From Methanosarcina sp. MTP4 (GTDB lineage Archaea; Halobacteriota; Methanosarcinia; Methanosarcinales; Methanosarcinaceae), in contig NZ_CP009505.1 of the NCBI RefSeq assembly GCF_000970045.1, forward strand, positions 1,860,001-1,924,000: DNA of 64,000 nucleotides, given 5' to 3'. Every line of letters starts with the position of its first letter. Position 1 is the first letter of the stretch. The translations under genes and the position numbers were made by a program. The notes beneath the pieces were generated by a model. The model did not search any database. It was not told where the DNA came from and saw only the letters and a program-made list of their open reading frames with translations. Positions 1-8,782 of this stretch are shown in pieces.

Positions 1-626
1 AAGTCCTCACTGCCGAAGCCGTGATGTGGAGGCCCGAACCCCTCGTAGCCGTAAGTTCCGGACCCAGGGTTGCCGTGCAGTTGATGAAGGAACACGGGAT
101 TTCCTCGATCTTTGTGGTTGAAGGGAAAAACAGGATTTTGAAAGGTATCCTCATGATAGACGATGCCGTGCAAGCCCTGAAATCCAAAAAGAGTTTCGAG
201 CCCATGATCAGGGAAGTCCCCTCCGTACCCCCGGAAATGCCCCTGAACGAGATCATTCCCCTTATTGCGGACAGCGAATACCCTCTGCCCGTGGTCAATG
301 AAAACAGGAAGCTTAAAGGAATCATCGTTCGGGGTACCGTGCTCGGAGCCCTGGCAATGTCCGAGGATACCGCAAACGGTGAAGCCGAAGAGCTTGGAGC
401 TGACACAAAAAGCACAGCTGAAATGGAGTCTCCTGACCGGGTTTCCGGGGAAAGTACGCTTGAAGGGAGCAATACTTCAAAAAGCCCTGTCTCGGACGGA
501 CCCGAGGGAGAATTAAAGGGAAAAGCTCCTCCTGAGATCGAAGTGAATAAAGAGCTTGATAACAGGGAGCTTGATAATAAGGGACCCGGAAGTCTCGACA
601 AGGACCTGGATGTGAACGCATGTTAA
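1..626 (+). CDS. opuAA: Glycine betaine ABC transporter ATPase, C-terminal part
   Basis: The gene is cut by the window edge; the frame is open from base 3 to the stop at 624-626. What remains is the regulatory end of an OpuAA/ProV-type ATPase: two CBS motifs (around VAVQLMKEHGISSIFVV and PLNEIIPLIADSEYPLPVV) followed by an acidic, Glu/Ser/Lys-rich tail of about 85 residues that looks disordered. In this family the ATPase powers uptake of glycine betaine, and the CBS pair senses ionic strength. The stop overlaps the permease start by 7 nt (ATGTTAA), so the two are probably translationally coupled. The assignment rests on the CBS domains plus the following permease and binding protein, because the nucleotide-binding domain lies outside the window. 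Confidence 0.85.
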   Translation, partial: VLTAEAVMWRPEPLVAVSSGPRVAVQLMKEHGISSIFVVEGKNRILKGILMIDDAVQALKSKKSFEPMIREVPSVPPEMPLNEIIPLIADSEYPLPVVNENRKLKGIIVRGTVLGALAMSEDTANGEAEELGADTKSTAEMESPDRVSGESTLEGSNTSKSPVSDGPEGELKGKAPPEIEVNKELDNRELDNKGPGSLDKDLDVNAC

Positions 627-1450
627 TCCCCAAGCTTCCTATAGGTGACACCGTTGAGTTTGCGGTGGACTGGATCGAGGACCACTTTGGAGTTGTGCTG
701 GACCTGGTAAGTGACCAGCTGGATTTCCTGATCTCGGCGTTGAAAGACGTCCTGCTTTTCCTGCCTCCCGAAATCTTCATTCTCGCCCTCTCTCTCTTTG
801 CGTATTTTGCAGGGAAACGGAATACCAAGCTTGCTGTCGGGACGGCTGGAGGCTTTCTGCTGATCCAGAACATGGGGCTCTGGGCCCTTTCCATGGAAAC
901 CCTTGCCCTTGTGCTCTCGTCAGCCATGCTGGCCCTCTTTATCGGGATTCCGGTGGGCATCCTTTCCGCAAAAAGCGAGGTCCTTAACCACGTCGTAAGG
1001 CCGGTGCTTGACCTGATGCAGACTATGCCCTCTTTCGTCTACCTTATCCCTGCCCTGATCTTTTTCGGGCTCGGAAACGTCCCTGGTATGATCGCAACCG
1101 TGGTCTTTGCCATGCCCCCGGCAATCAGGCTCACGGACCTGGGGGTCCGGCAGGTCCCAAAAGAACTCGTGGAAGTTGCTGACGCCTTCGGGTCCACAGG
1201 CTGGCAGAAACTTGTGAAAGTGGAACTGCCGGTAGCCCTCCCGACTATTATGGCAGGGGTTAACCAGTGCATCATGCTCGCGCTTTCCATGGTGGTAATA
1301 GCGGCAATGATCGGGGCAAGGGGCCTTGGCTACCAGGTGCTTTTCGGCATCCAGAGGGTGGACATCGGCCTCGGTTTCGAAGCAGGCCTCGGGATCGTTA
1401 TTATTGCGGTTGTCCTGGACCGGCTCACCCAGCACCTGAGCCCCAGGTAA
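620..1450 (+). CDS. opuAB: Glycine betaine ABC transporter permease
   Basis: This 276-residue integral membrane protein is of the OpuAB/ProW type and forms the translocation path for glycine betaine or proline betaine. Several hydrophobic helices are visible, with the inner-membrane permease core from about residue 95 on. The EAA-like coupling loop is clear (EVADAFGSTGWQKLVKVELP, followed by VALPTIMAG), and DLMQTMPSFVYLIPAL is typical of the family. The gene overlaps the ATPase by 7 nt. The binding protein follows after a 396-nt gap holding a tandem repeat array. The corresponding Methanosarcina system is known as Ota; which paralogue this is cannot be told here. Confidence 0.93.
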   Translation: MLIPKLPIGDTVEFAVDWIEDHFGVVLDLVSDQLDFLISALKDVLLFLPPEIFILALSLFAYFAGKRNTKLAVGTAGGFLLIQNMGLWALSMETLALVLSSAMLALFIGIPVGILSAKSEVLNHVVRPVLDLMQTMPSFVYLIPALIFFGLGNVPGMIATVVFAMPPAIRLTDLGVRQVPKELVEVADAFGSTGWQKLVKVELPVALPTIMAGVNQCIMLALSMVVIAAMIGARGLGYQVLFGIQRVDIGLGFEAGLGIVIIAVVLDRLTQHLSPR

Positions 1451-1489
1451 TTGCTGTAAAAAATAATTGTTGTAAAAGATTATAGAAAT

Positions 1490-1515
1490 CCTTTTTACAT
1501 TTTTTTATTTTTTAA
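1490..1515 (+). terminator. Oligo-T terminator after the permease gene
   Basis: Three T-runs follow the permease stop within 65 nt, which is the usual form of an archaeal intrinsic terminator. It would separate the ATPase-permease transcript from the binding-protein gene. No stem is obvious. Called from base composition only. Confidence 0.3.
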
Positions 1516-1650
1516 AAAATATGTAAAGTTGCATGCATCTTTGTCGATGTGTTTTTTGAATATCCCTCCGAAATTAAGTCCCATATCAACTTAATTAAAT
1601 ATGTTACTTGAAATTTAAAAATATTTGCAGAAAAATAGTTATCCTATTTA

Positions 1651-1829
1651 GTTGTTAAATTAAGTTGTTAAATTAAGTCGTTGAATTAAGTCGTTATTAA
1701 GTCGTTGAATTAAGTCGTTGAATTAAGTCGTTGAATTAAGTCGTTGAATTAAGTTGTTAAATTAAGTTGTTGAATTAAGTCGTTGAATTAAGTTGTTAAA
1801 TTAAGTTGTTGAATTAAGTTGTTGAATTA
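1651..1829 (+). repeat. 13-bp tandem repeat array upstream of opuAC
   Basis: About 14 head-to-tail copies of a 13-bp unit, GTTGAATTAAGTC, with GTTAAATTAAGTT variants and one shortened copy near 1690. It ends 17 nt before the annotated start of the binding protein and fills much of the 396-nt gap. The unit has no palindrome and there are no spacers, so it is not CRISPR. It could affect transcription or leader structure of opuAC, but nothing here proves a role. Confidence 0.9.
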
Positions 1830-1846
1830 CAAGTGGTTGTGTTATA

Positions 1847-2788
1847 TTGAATGATATAAAGACAAATAATATGAAAAAACTTAAATTAATTTTCATAGTC
1901 GGGCTTGTCCTCGGTCTCTTCATTTTCGGAGCAGGCTGTGCTGACAACGGAGAAGAAGTTGAAGACGGCTCTGAGGAAGGTGCTGCAGGAACTGCTGAAG
2001 TTTCCGAACTTGATCAGCCTGTGAAGATCGGGTACGTCCTCTGGGATGGGGAAATTGCCAGTACCAATGTAATCCAGCAGGTCCTCCAGCAGGCTGGGTA
2101 TACCAATGTGGACATCATTGCAGTGGATGCAGGACCCCTTTACCAGGGTGTGGCCTCCGGTGAGTTCGACTTCACAACATCAGCGTGGCTCCCCCAGACC
2201 CAGGCAAACTACTGGGAAACCTACGGGGACCAGCTTGACTCCGTCCAGGTGAACCTGGAAGGCTGCAGGATCGGACTTGTTGTGCCCGCATATGTGGAAA
2301 TTGACTCCATCGAGGAACTCAATGCCAACAAGGACCAGTTCGACGGCGAAATCGTCGGAATCGACCCCGGATCGGGCATCATGCAGGTCACCGAAGATGC
2401 AATCACGGAATACGGACTCGACTACAACCTGGTATCGAGCAGCAGTGCAGGCATGACCGCTGCCCTAAAGAAAGCCGTGGACGACGAGGACCCCATCGTT
2501 GTAACCCTCTGGTCTCCCCACTGGACCTTCAACCGCTGGGAGCTTAAATACCTTGACGACCCCAAAGGCCTCTACGGAGAAGCCGACCACGTTGAGACCC
2601 TCGCAAGACTGGGTCTTGCAGAAGACATGCCAAACCTCTACGGCATCCTTGAAAGGTTTGTCTGGACCCATGACGACATCCAGTCCGTTATGATGGACAT
2701 CGAAAACGGCATGGCTCCTGAAGAGGCTGCCTCAAAGTGGGTCGAAAACAACCCCGAAAAAGTCAACGAATGGATCGGAGAGGAGTAA
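1847..2788 (+). CDS. opuAC: Glycine betaine-binding lipoprotein
   Basis: This is the substrate-binding component of the betaine transporter, about 305-313 residues. It begins with a basic stretch and a hydrophobic helix ending in a lipobox (IFGAGC, Cys31), so it is expected to be anchored outside the membrane. An acidic linker follows, then the OpuAC/ProX fold. VKIGYVLWDGEIASTNV, DFTTSAWLPQTQANYW and VVTLWSPHWTFNRW supply the Trp-rich segments that in this family form the aromatic cage for the quaternary amine. Neither ATG 1847 nor the in-frame ATG at 1871 has a clear Shine-Dalgarno site; 1871 would leave a more compact signal peptide. Confidence 0.93.
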   Translation: MNDIKTNNMKKLKLIFIVGLVLGLFIFGAGCADNGEEVEDGSEEGAAGTAEVSELDQPVKIGYVLWDGEIASTNVIQQVLQQAGYTNVDIIAVDAGPLYQGVASGEFDFTTSAWLPQTQANYWETYGDQLDSVQVNLEGCRIGLVVPAYVEIDSIEELNANKDQFDGEIVGIDPGSGIMQVTEDAITEYGLDYNLVSSSSAGMTAALKKAVDDEDPIVVTLWSPHWTFNRWELKYLDDPKGLYGEADHVETLARLGLAEDMPNLYGILERFVWTHDDIQSVMMDIENGMAPEEAASKWVENNPEKVNEWIGEE

Positions 2789-2902
2789 ATTTCTCTTCTC
2801 TTTCCCTTTCTATTTTTTGCATCTATTTAACATCATTTTAACATCTTTCTTAATATCTTTTATTTTCATCTATTCTTCAACGATTACCGATAACAGCTAA
2901 TA

Positions 2903-3100
2903 GCTTCAGTTGAAAATAACTTTACAGCTGAATATACCTCTCCAGCTGAAAATAACTTTCCAGCTAAAAATACCTCTCCAGCTGAAAATACCTCTCCAGC
3001 TGAAAATAACTTTCCAGCTAAAAATACATCTTCCACCAAAATATCTCTCCAGCTGAAAATACTCTTCCACCAAAATACCTCTCAGCTAAAAATACTATTC
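2903..3100 (+). repeat. Degenerate 18-bp tandem repeats
   Basis: Imperfect copies of an approximately 18-bp unit, CCAGCTGAAAATACCTCT with variants in AACTTT and CCACCAAAATA, run through most of the gap between opuAC and the methyltransferase gene. The repeat stops 13 nt before the methyltransferase start, so it lies in that gene's promoter or leader. Each unit contains CAGCTG, a 6-bp palindrome. Confidence 0.8.
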
Positions 3101-3113
3101 CGGGGCAGTTTTT

Positions 3114-4151
3114 ATGGAAAAACCAAACTTCAGGAAAGAAATCCTCAACGTTCTCTCAGGCAAGACCCCTGCAAACCCGCCGGTAGGCAGTTTCACAACC
3201 ACCCCTGTCCTCGAACTGATGGACCTTAGCGGGGCAGCCCGCCCGGAGGCTGACAGCCAGCCCGACAAAATGGCTTTGCTTGCCTTTTCCCAGTACGTGA
3301 ACGCTTCTTTTGAAACCCTCAGGTATCCCTTTGACGTGGTTGTGCTTGCAGAAGCCCTGGGTTGCAGCATTGACCCTGGCACGAAAGCCAGGCCCCCGGC
3401 AGTGACAAAAGGCATCGTCGGTCGTCCTCCTGTAATCCCCAAACTCCCCGAAGCTCCAGAAGTTCTCCTTAAAAAGGGCAGGATTCCGGCTGTCCTGGAA
3501 GCCACGGAAATCCTCCGGGAAAAAGCAGGCTCGAAGCTCCCGCTAATCGTGGGAATGGAAGGCCCCGGAGACCTTGCGACCTCCCTTTGCGGGATTTCGA
3601 ATTTCCTGAAGTGGACGATCAAAAGCCCCCACCTCGTAACCAGGCTGGTGGACCTCTGCACCGACGCCTGCATTATGTACGGCAGGGAGTGTCTGAAAAG
3701 AGGAGCAGATGTAGTCGTCATAGCCGATGCCGTCTCCTCCCCTGTCATGATTTCCCCGAATGCCTTCAGGAGCCTGATAAAACCGGGCATGGCAAGGATC
3801 CCGAAAGCCCTGGGGGGCAAAAGCGTCCTTCACATCTGCGGCTCCGCCGACCCGATTATTGCGGATATGGCCGAGTGCGGGTATGACGGGCTGAGTCTTG
3901 AGGAGAGCATAAAGGACCTGAAAAGCGCCGTGCACATAGCCCATGAGTGCGGGACTGCCGTCATCGGAAACGTCTCAACGTCGAGGACACTCTTTGCCGG
4001 AAAGCCGGAAGACGTTAAAAGAGGAGCATTCGAGTCCCTGCAAGCAGGCGTTGATGTGCTTGCTCCGGGCTGCGGGCTTGCGCCGGAAACCCCGCTTAAA
4101 AACCTGAAGGCTCTGGTGGAAGCAAGGAATGAGTTTTGCGGGAGAAAGTGA
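3114..4151 (+). CDS. UroD-family methylcobamide:CoM methyltransferase (MtaA/MtbA-like)
   Basis: A 345-residue TIM-barrel protein of the uroporphyrinogen decarboxylase superfamily, on the MtaA/MtbA/CmuA branch. The zinc site expected for thiol (coenzyme M) methylation is present: His240-x-Cys242 in VLHICGSADPII and Cys320 in LAPGCGLAPETPL. Such enzymes move a methyl group from a methylated corrinoid protein to coenzyme M in methylotrophic methanogenesis. No corrinoid protein or MttB-like partner is adjacent; its neighbours are the betaine transporter and an iron-sulfur flavoprotein. A link to betaine-derived methyl groups is conceivable but is only inference. The start at ATG 3114 lacks a strong ribosome binding site. 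Confidence 0.85.
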   Translation: MEKPNFRKEILNVLSGKTPANPPVGSFTTTPVLELMDLSGAARPEADSQPDKMALLAFSQYVNASFETLRYPFDVVVLAEALGCSIDPGTKARPPAVTKGIVGRPPVIPKLPEAPEVLLKKGRIPAVLEATEILREKAGSKLPLIVGMEGPGDLATSLCGISNFLKWTIKSPHLVTRLVDLCTDACIMYGRECLKRGADVVVIADAVSSPVMISPNAFRSLIKPGMARIPKALGGKSVLHICGSADPIIADMAECGYDGLSLEESIKDLKSAVHIAHECGTAVIGNVSTSRTLFAGKPEDVKRGAFESLQAGVDVLAPGCGLAPETPLKNLKALVEARNEFCGRK

Positions 4152-4199
4152 GTACAAAATAACCGAAGTGCCAAAAAAATAATAATTGGTTTTAGGGCA

Positions 4200-4270
4200 G
4201 GGTTTGTTCGACTACTGCAAATCGAACCCCATGCTCTCACCGGGCGCCGAAGGCGGCCGGCTTTTCCCTG
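4200..4270 (-). ncRNA. Hairpin element A (GTGAGAGC family)
   Basis: One of six intergenic elements in this window that share GGAAAAGCC, then a GC-rich hairpin, then GTGAGAGC. Here, on the minus strand, the first stem is built from GGCCGCC and GGCGCCC around a TTC loop. After GAGAGC comes a second stem, GTTCGA paired with TCGAAC. The stem sequence differs from the other copies while pairing is kept. It lies between two convergent genes. Whether it is a stable RNA, a terminator or a mobile extragenic element cannot be decided from sequence alone. Confidence 0.5.
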
Positions 4271-4440
4271 AATAAATCCTTGAATACGCAGAAATTGTTC
4301 CTTTCCTGCCATAAATTTCTGAAAATCTTCTCCATTTAGGGATTCATCAAGGGTTTCTGAATTGATTGAACTCAAAAATCAATCATCAATCTTTTTTTGA
4401 AAGTTTCTTCGCTTCACCGGCTTAGCCTCACTCCTCAGGC

Positions 4441-5037
4441 TCACCGGAGAGCCTCTGCCATCTTTTTTCCGCTTTCAAACGCCTTTTCGAGCAATTCTTC
4501 ATTCTTTGAAACCGTGCCCTTCGCAAAGCACTTTGTAGCAAGGAATTTTTCCACCACTTCATAACCCAGGGCTTCAAGAGGCATACCGAGGGCTTCGAGC
4601 GTAAAGCCCATTTCTTCAAGTTTCTCCTGCTCGCAGACTGTAAAAACAAGGGTCTTTCGTCCCTGGTCTCCAAGCTTGCTCGAGTAAGGTCCCGGGCGTT
4701 CGTCGGTGAAATTGTAGTAGGGGTAGAGCCGGTCGATGAAGGCTTTCATCGGGGCGGTTACGTTGTAGTTGTAGGTCGGGGAACCGAGGATAAGCCCCTT
4801 AGCTTCCTCGATTTCGGGATAAAGGAGTTCCATCCCGTCGTGGAACCTGATGCAGGTCCCGGCTTTCCGGCACCCTTCGCAGCCGACACAGGACTCGATT
4901 GAATATTCCCTTAACAGGACTTTTTTCGTCTCAGCTCCTGCTGATTCCGCTCCTTTCAAAAAGTTGTCGAGCAAGATGTCGGTATTCCCGCCTTTCCGGG
5001 GGCTTCCGCTTACTCCGAGAATTTTTACGGCATTCAT
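4441..5037 (-). CDS. Iron-sulfur flavoprotein (Isf family)
   Basis: A 198-residue cytoplasmic flavodoxin-fold protein. The N-terminal GVSGSPRKGGNTD is the FMN phosphate loop of the NADPH-dependent FMN reductase superfamily. A compact cysteine motif, Cys50-x2-Cys53-x2-Cys56-x5-Cys62, fits the [4Fe-4S] site of Methanosarcina Isf, a homodimeric electron carrier thought to pass electrons from ferredoxin to O2 or H2O2 reduction. GSPTYNYNVTAPMKAFIDR is the second conserved flavin region. Length matches the family. It is convergent with the methyltransferase gene and apparently transcribed alone. Confidence 0.88.
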   Translation of the reverse strand: MNAVKILGVSGSPRKGGNTDILLDNFLKGAESAGAETKKVLLREYSIESCVGCEGCRKAGTCIRFHDGMELLYPEIEEAKGLILGSPTYNYNVTAPMKAFIDRLYPYYNFTDERPGPYSSKLGDQGRKTLVFTVCEQEKLEEMGFTLEALGMPLEALGYEVVEKFLATKCFAKGTVSKNEELLEKAFESGKKMAEALR

Positions 5038-5180
5038 TATGTAAACCTCGTATTGTATCGGGAATAGCGGGTTAAATAAGTTCGGGAAATGGGCTATGTA
5101 GAAGCCCTCAACAAATGCAATTTGTTTTGGATTTGTGGAAATTAGGTTTAAAGGCAGAAATTAGATTTGCAGTCCCGGAA

Positions 5181-5323
5181 GTAAATATTTACACTTATTT
5201 TAAACCACGGATGACACGGAAAGCACGGAAGGATTGTTCCCCATTTCTTTTATTCCGTGTTTTCCGTGCTTTCTGTGGTTAAACTTTAACTTGAGATTGA
5301 TGAAGGAATTTGGGGCATTGACT
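5181..5323 (+). repeat. Dispersed palindromic repeat, copy 1
   Basis: A block of about 143 bp that recurs at 50634-50787 on the same strand with high similarity, from GTAAATATTTACACTTA to TTGACT. Its core is a long imperfect inverted repeat: AACCACGGATGACACGG on the left and CCGTGCTTTCTGTGGTT on the right, separated by a T-rich loop. No ORF is conserved between the two copies. It has the form of a REP- or MITE-like extragenic element. Confidence 0.85.
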
Positions 5324-5415
5324 GTAAAGGCAGAATATTGACGTCAAGTGAGTTGAATAAAAATAAAATCCAGTAATGGCAATTTAGTTTGCAAGCTCTT
5401 TTTTTTAGATATTTA

Positions 5416-5505
5416 GGGAAAGGCCGCCCGCAAAGCGGGCGGTGAGAGCCCCTGTTATCAATGCGATGAGGGAAAATCCCGGAACTGGGGGTCTATAGTA
5501 AACCC
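5416..5505 (+). ncRNA. Hairpin element B (GTGAGAGC family)
   Basis: Same architecture as element A: GGGAAAGGC, a hairpin with an 8-bp stem (CCGCCCGC and GCGGGCGG, AAA loop), then TGAGAGCCCC, and downstream a GGGAAAATCCC hairpin and a G-run that can pair back with the C-run. It lies between the Isf gene (divergent) and the TPR gene, over 300 nt from either. Confidence 0.5.
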
Positions 5506-5819
5506 TTCCACTAAAAACAGGGCCGTTTCAAGCAATATGTCAAGCAATACGACTGGATTTCTAAGGGATCTGAAAATGAGCTTCATATTTTGTAGAATCA
5601 GGGCTGGAAATTCTAGTCAGAATCAATGAACCTTATTAAATCTCAGAACATTATATATTATAAAACTTCAAATATTTATCTGGATAAATAACAGGTTTAA
5701 TAAACTGGTTTTGAATCCGGATACAAATTCTAATAATTATATTGATTCAGGTAATTTCGATAATTCCGGTAATATGGCAGTACCGGTAATCCCGATAGTT
5801 GTGGATATGAGGTAAAAAA

Positions 5820-6680
5820 ATGGCAAAAATGGCAAAAACGCTTAAAACCCTTGAAAAAGCCGCCGAAGAGAGCTCCGGCAAAGGCAGGGTCTTTTTCGAG
5901 ATGGATAAATATGAAGAAGCCCTGGAAGCATATGGGGAAGCCGCTGAGACCTGGAAAGAAATGGCAGACCTCCTTTTCGAAAATGGCAAAGAGGAGAGTG
6001 CAAACACCTTCCTGGGAAAGGTCTTTGAAGCAGAGTCCGGCTGCGGGATGGCTCTTTTCAAGCTCGGAAAGTACGAAGAAGCCCTGGAAGTCGTTGACAA
6101 AGCCCTGGAACTGAACCCCGACAGCCCAACCGAATGGTCCAACCGGGGTTTTGTGCTCTCGGCTCTCGGGCGAAATGAAGAAGCGCTCGAAGCCTTTGAT
6201 AAAGCGCTTTCCCTGGACCCAGAATCCCCCAAAACCATGACCAGCAAGGGCGTGGTTTATTTCAGGATGGGCTTTCCGGAAAGAGCCCTGGAGGTTTTCG
6301 AAGAAGCCCTGAAAATGGAGCCCAAAAAGGCTTCGGACTGGGCATGTAAGCTTCCCAGGTTCAGTTTCTTTTCCCGGAACAAGGCTCCCCTCATGCGTCC
6401 CGACAACGCCGAGACCTGGTACTGGAAAGCCAAAGCCTATCTGGAACTCGGGGAAAGGGAAAAAGCCCTGGAAGCCTACAAACATTCCCTGGAAAGTGAC
6501 CCCGACCACCTGAACTCCCTCTTCAGCGGAGGCGGACTCCTCTGCGAATTCGGGGAATACCGGGAGGCTTTCAAGTGCTATGCAAGGGCGCTGAAACTAA
6601 GCCCCGGGAATGAGGCTGCAAGGAAAGGAAAAGAGTTCTGTGAAGAGAAGATAAACGAGAAGCTTGAGGACGAAAAGTAA
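5820..6680 (+). CDS. TPR repeat protein
   Basis: A 286-residue protein made almost wholly of tetratricopeptide repeats: helix pairs such as GKYEEALEVVDKALELNPDS, GRNEEALEAFDKALSLDP, GFPERALEVFEEALKMEP and GEREKALEAYKHSLESDP recur about every 34 residues. An insertion at about residues 178-200 (KLPRFSFFSRNKAPLMRP) interrupts the array. There is no signal peptide or membrane helix, so it is probably a cytoplasmic scaffold for protein-protein contacts. GAGGT sits 6 nt before ATG 5820 and supports this start. The partner is unknown, since neighbours on both sides are separated by long intergenic regions. Confidence 0.88.
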   Translation: MAKMAKTLKTLEKAAEESSGKGRVFFEMDKYEEALEAYGEAAETWKEMADLLFENGKEESANTFLGKVFEAESGCGMALFKLGKYEEALEVVDKALELNPDSPTEWSNRGFVLSALGRNEEALEAFDKALSLDPESPKTMTSKGVVYFRMGFPERALEVFEEALKMEPKKASDWACKLPRFSFFSRNKAPLMRPDNAETWYWKAKAYLELGEREKALEAYKHSLESDPDHLNSLFSGGGLLCEFGEYREAFKCYARALKLSPGNEAARKGKEFCEEKINEKLEDEK

Positions 6681-7261
6681 AGAGGGAAAAATAAGGGTTG
6701 AAAGTGAAGATGTAAATTGAAGGCAGATTGAAGGTGGAAATAGAAGACGGAAATTTCACCAGAGTTTCCAGACTAATTGAAATTAGCTTCTAACAATGGA
6801 AAATATAAAATCAGATAGCGGAAGCTCTGCTTTAGATTGGAATTGCAACGCAGTTGAAAACTTAAATACCTTTCAGAATCAAACTTGCATTCTTTTCTGT
6901 TTCATTGATGTACAGGTTTCGATTGGATTCCCTGATTTTTATGACCATTGTCACCAATTTAGAATTTACTTCGTAGATAACACTCATAACTTATCTTGTG
7001 ACAGTTCCTTAGATTCTGAACTGCGTTTCTATAGTTTATAATATATATAAATTTGATAATAATTTTTGTGGCTTTTTGTGATTTCATTTACACATAGGTC
7101 GTCAATCATTACGGGCTGATATTTTGATAATAATCAGCATGTTATCAAATTCGATGAATAAAGGAAATTCTGAGAGTGTCAATTTGTGAATTTTCATCAA
7201 ACTAGACACATTGTCCCTTAACCGATGACCAATGAAAATCAGTTTGTAATGGAGGAGTGAA
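6681..7261. other. Intergenic, AT-rich
   Basis: No convincing gene is seen. An 81-codon open frame at 6796-7041 has no ribosome binding site and biased, unstructured composition. Base composition shifts here from the GC-richer TPR gene to clearly AT-rich DNA that persists to about 14.9 kb, so the left edge of the accessory block may lie in this stretch. GGAGGAGTG just before 7262 is the ribosome binding site of the next gene. Confidence 0.5.
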
Positions 7262-8782
7262 GTGCCGGATGACGAGTCTTATAAGAATGCTTTAACTGAA
7301 TGGAAAGAAGCTCGAGCTACTATATCTAAATGTGATGAATGTTTAGATGGTTTACGAAGATATGGTTTTACTGTAATTACTGGATTATTAGCCGTTGATG
7401 CTATTCAGTCTTACATCAAGTTAGGCAACCCTGCGAAAATAGGTCTAATTGTGATAACCATCGCATTTATCATTGGTTTGTATATTTTGGATATATACTA
7501 TCAAAGAATAATTGAGGCAGCCACAATTAGAGCAAGAATTCTCGAAACAACAGTATTAAATTTCGAGTTAAATGAAACGCTTTCCGACAGATTTGAGCAA
7601 GAAGATTTGAAGAAATATATCAAATGGATTTATATCGGGTTTATTTTGATAGCGGTATTAATTGGTATCATGGTTGTTATTTCCGCAGCTCCTAGTCCAC
7701 TAACAACTACTTCAATAAATTCAAGTATCAATACTACTTCATCAAATTCGGGTATCCCATCAAATATTTCAGTAAATTCTACTTTAGTACATTCTACTAG
7801 TACAAACATAGTAGACTCTGGCACTTTATCAACTAAGGTAGTAAATTCTAGTACTCTATCAACTAATGAAACAAATACCAGTACTTCATCAACTAAGGTA
7901 GTAAATTCCAGTACTCTGTCAACTAACGAAGCAAGTTATAAAGATTGGTCGCTTATTCAAGAAAATGATAAAAAAGGTATTTTGCTGTTTATTTCGCTTA
8001 TATTTCTTTTTATCATTATGCATAATAGGTATAAATCTCAAAAAGCCGATGATAAGAGAATAATATTATCGACGATTATTCATATGATTCTTGTGACTTT
8101 TGTTTTTGTTACTATTGCATATTATATAACTCCAAATTTGAATTACGAAGTTAATATCGTAAGTATTCTTATTTTTATCTTAGCTATTATCGGAGTGATT
8201 GGAGCATTCTTTATAGAGTTATTTACAAATATACGTATTAATTATTCAGTTAAAACGGGGAAACTTAAAAGAGAGTCAGAATATTTTGAAGATTGGGTAA
8301 TTGACAGAGTTTCGTGTAAATTAAATGAAAAAATAAGAATTACAGTCACAAATTTGGATAAAAAAAAGGAGTTAAAATTTAATTCAAATGGTGCATTTTG
8401 CGTAATTACATCAGAAGACAAGCGTTATAAAAATGGTCGTTATGAGCTTACTATAGATGCAAAAGCCAATATAGCTATACCCAAATATGGCACCTACTCA
8501 TGTCTTTGGGATACAAGCCAGAAAGATGCTGCTGGAAATACACCATTAGATGGGATTTACAGAATCACGCCACGCGACTGGAAAGTTCCGTTGAGACGTA
8601 CAATAGTTGTCTCAAAGGGCGCGAAGCAGGAGGAACCCACAGTCACAGGCAAGTGGAACTCCACAGTCACTAAGGGGAAAGGGGAATCCACATTTGCTCA
8701 TGGCAATTGGACAGTCACTAAGGGTGAGAGGGAAGCCCCAACCATTAAGGGCGAACGATATAAGGGGGAAGACACAACATAA
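7262..8782 (+). CDS. Six-helix membrane protein with Ser/Thr-rich loop
   Basis: Unrecognised 506-residue protein. Hydrophobic segments lie near residues 33-50, 60-80 and 122-145. A Ser/Thr/Asn loop of about 75 residues follows, with internal repeats of VVNSSTLSTNE type, then three more helices near 235-252, 270-290 and 295-318. The following soluble region of about 130 residues contains PLDGIYRITPRDWK. The final 50 residues are basic and repetitive (TVTKGKGES, TVTKGERE). The loop looks like an extracellular, possibly glycosylated spacer (many NSS/NTS sites). GTG 7262 is preceded by an excellent GGAGGAG site. AT-rich codon use sets it apart from the core genes and points to an accessory origin. 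Confidence 0.75.
   Translation: MPDDESYKNALTEWKEARATISKCDECLDGLRRYGFTVITGLLAVDAIQSYIKLGNPAKIGLIVITIAFIIGLYILDIYYQRIIEAATIRARILETTVLNFELNETLSDRFEQEDLKKYIKWIYIGFILIAVLIGIMVVISAAPSPLTTTSINSSINTTSSNSGIPSNISVNSTLVHSTSTNIVDSGTLSTKVVNSSTLSTNETNTSTSSTKVVNSSTLSTNEASYKDWSLIQENDKKGILLFISLIFLFIIMHNRYKSQKADDKRIILSTIIHMILVTFVFVTIAYYITPNLNYEVNIVSILIFILAIIGVIGAFFIELFTNIRINYSVKTGKLKRESEYFEDWVIDRVSCKLNEKIRITVTNLDKKKELKFNSNGAFCVITSEDKRYKNGRYELTIDAKANIAIPKYGTYSCLWDTSQKDAAGNTPLDGIYRITPRDWKVPLRRTIVVSKGAKQEEPTVTGKWNSTVTKGKGESTFAHGNWTVTKGEREAPTIKGERYKGEDTT

Noticed and set aside
1651-1829. Possible CRISPR array
   Set aside because: Units are 13 bp, contiguous, with no spacers; no cas genes in the window.
6796-7041. 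81-codon open frame after the TPR gene
   Set aside because: No ribosome binding site, no recognisable domain, and AT-rich unbiased codon use.
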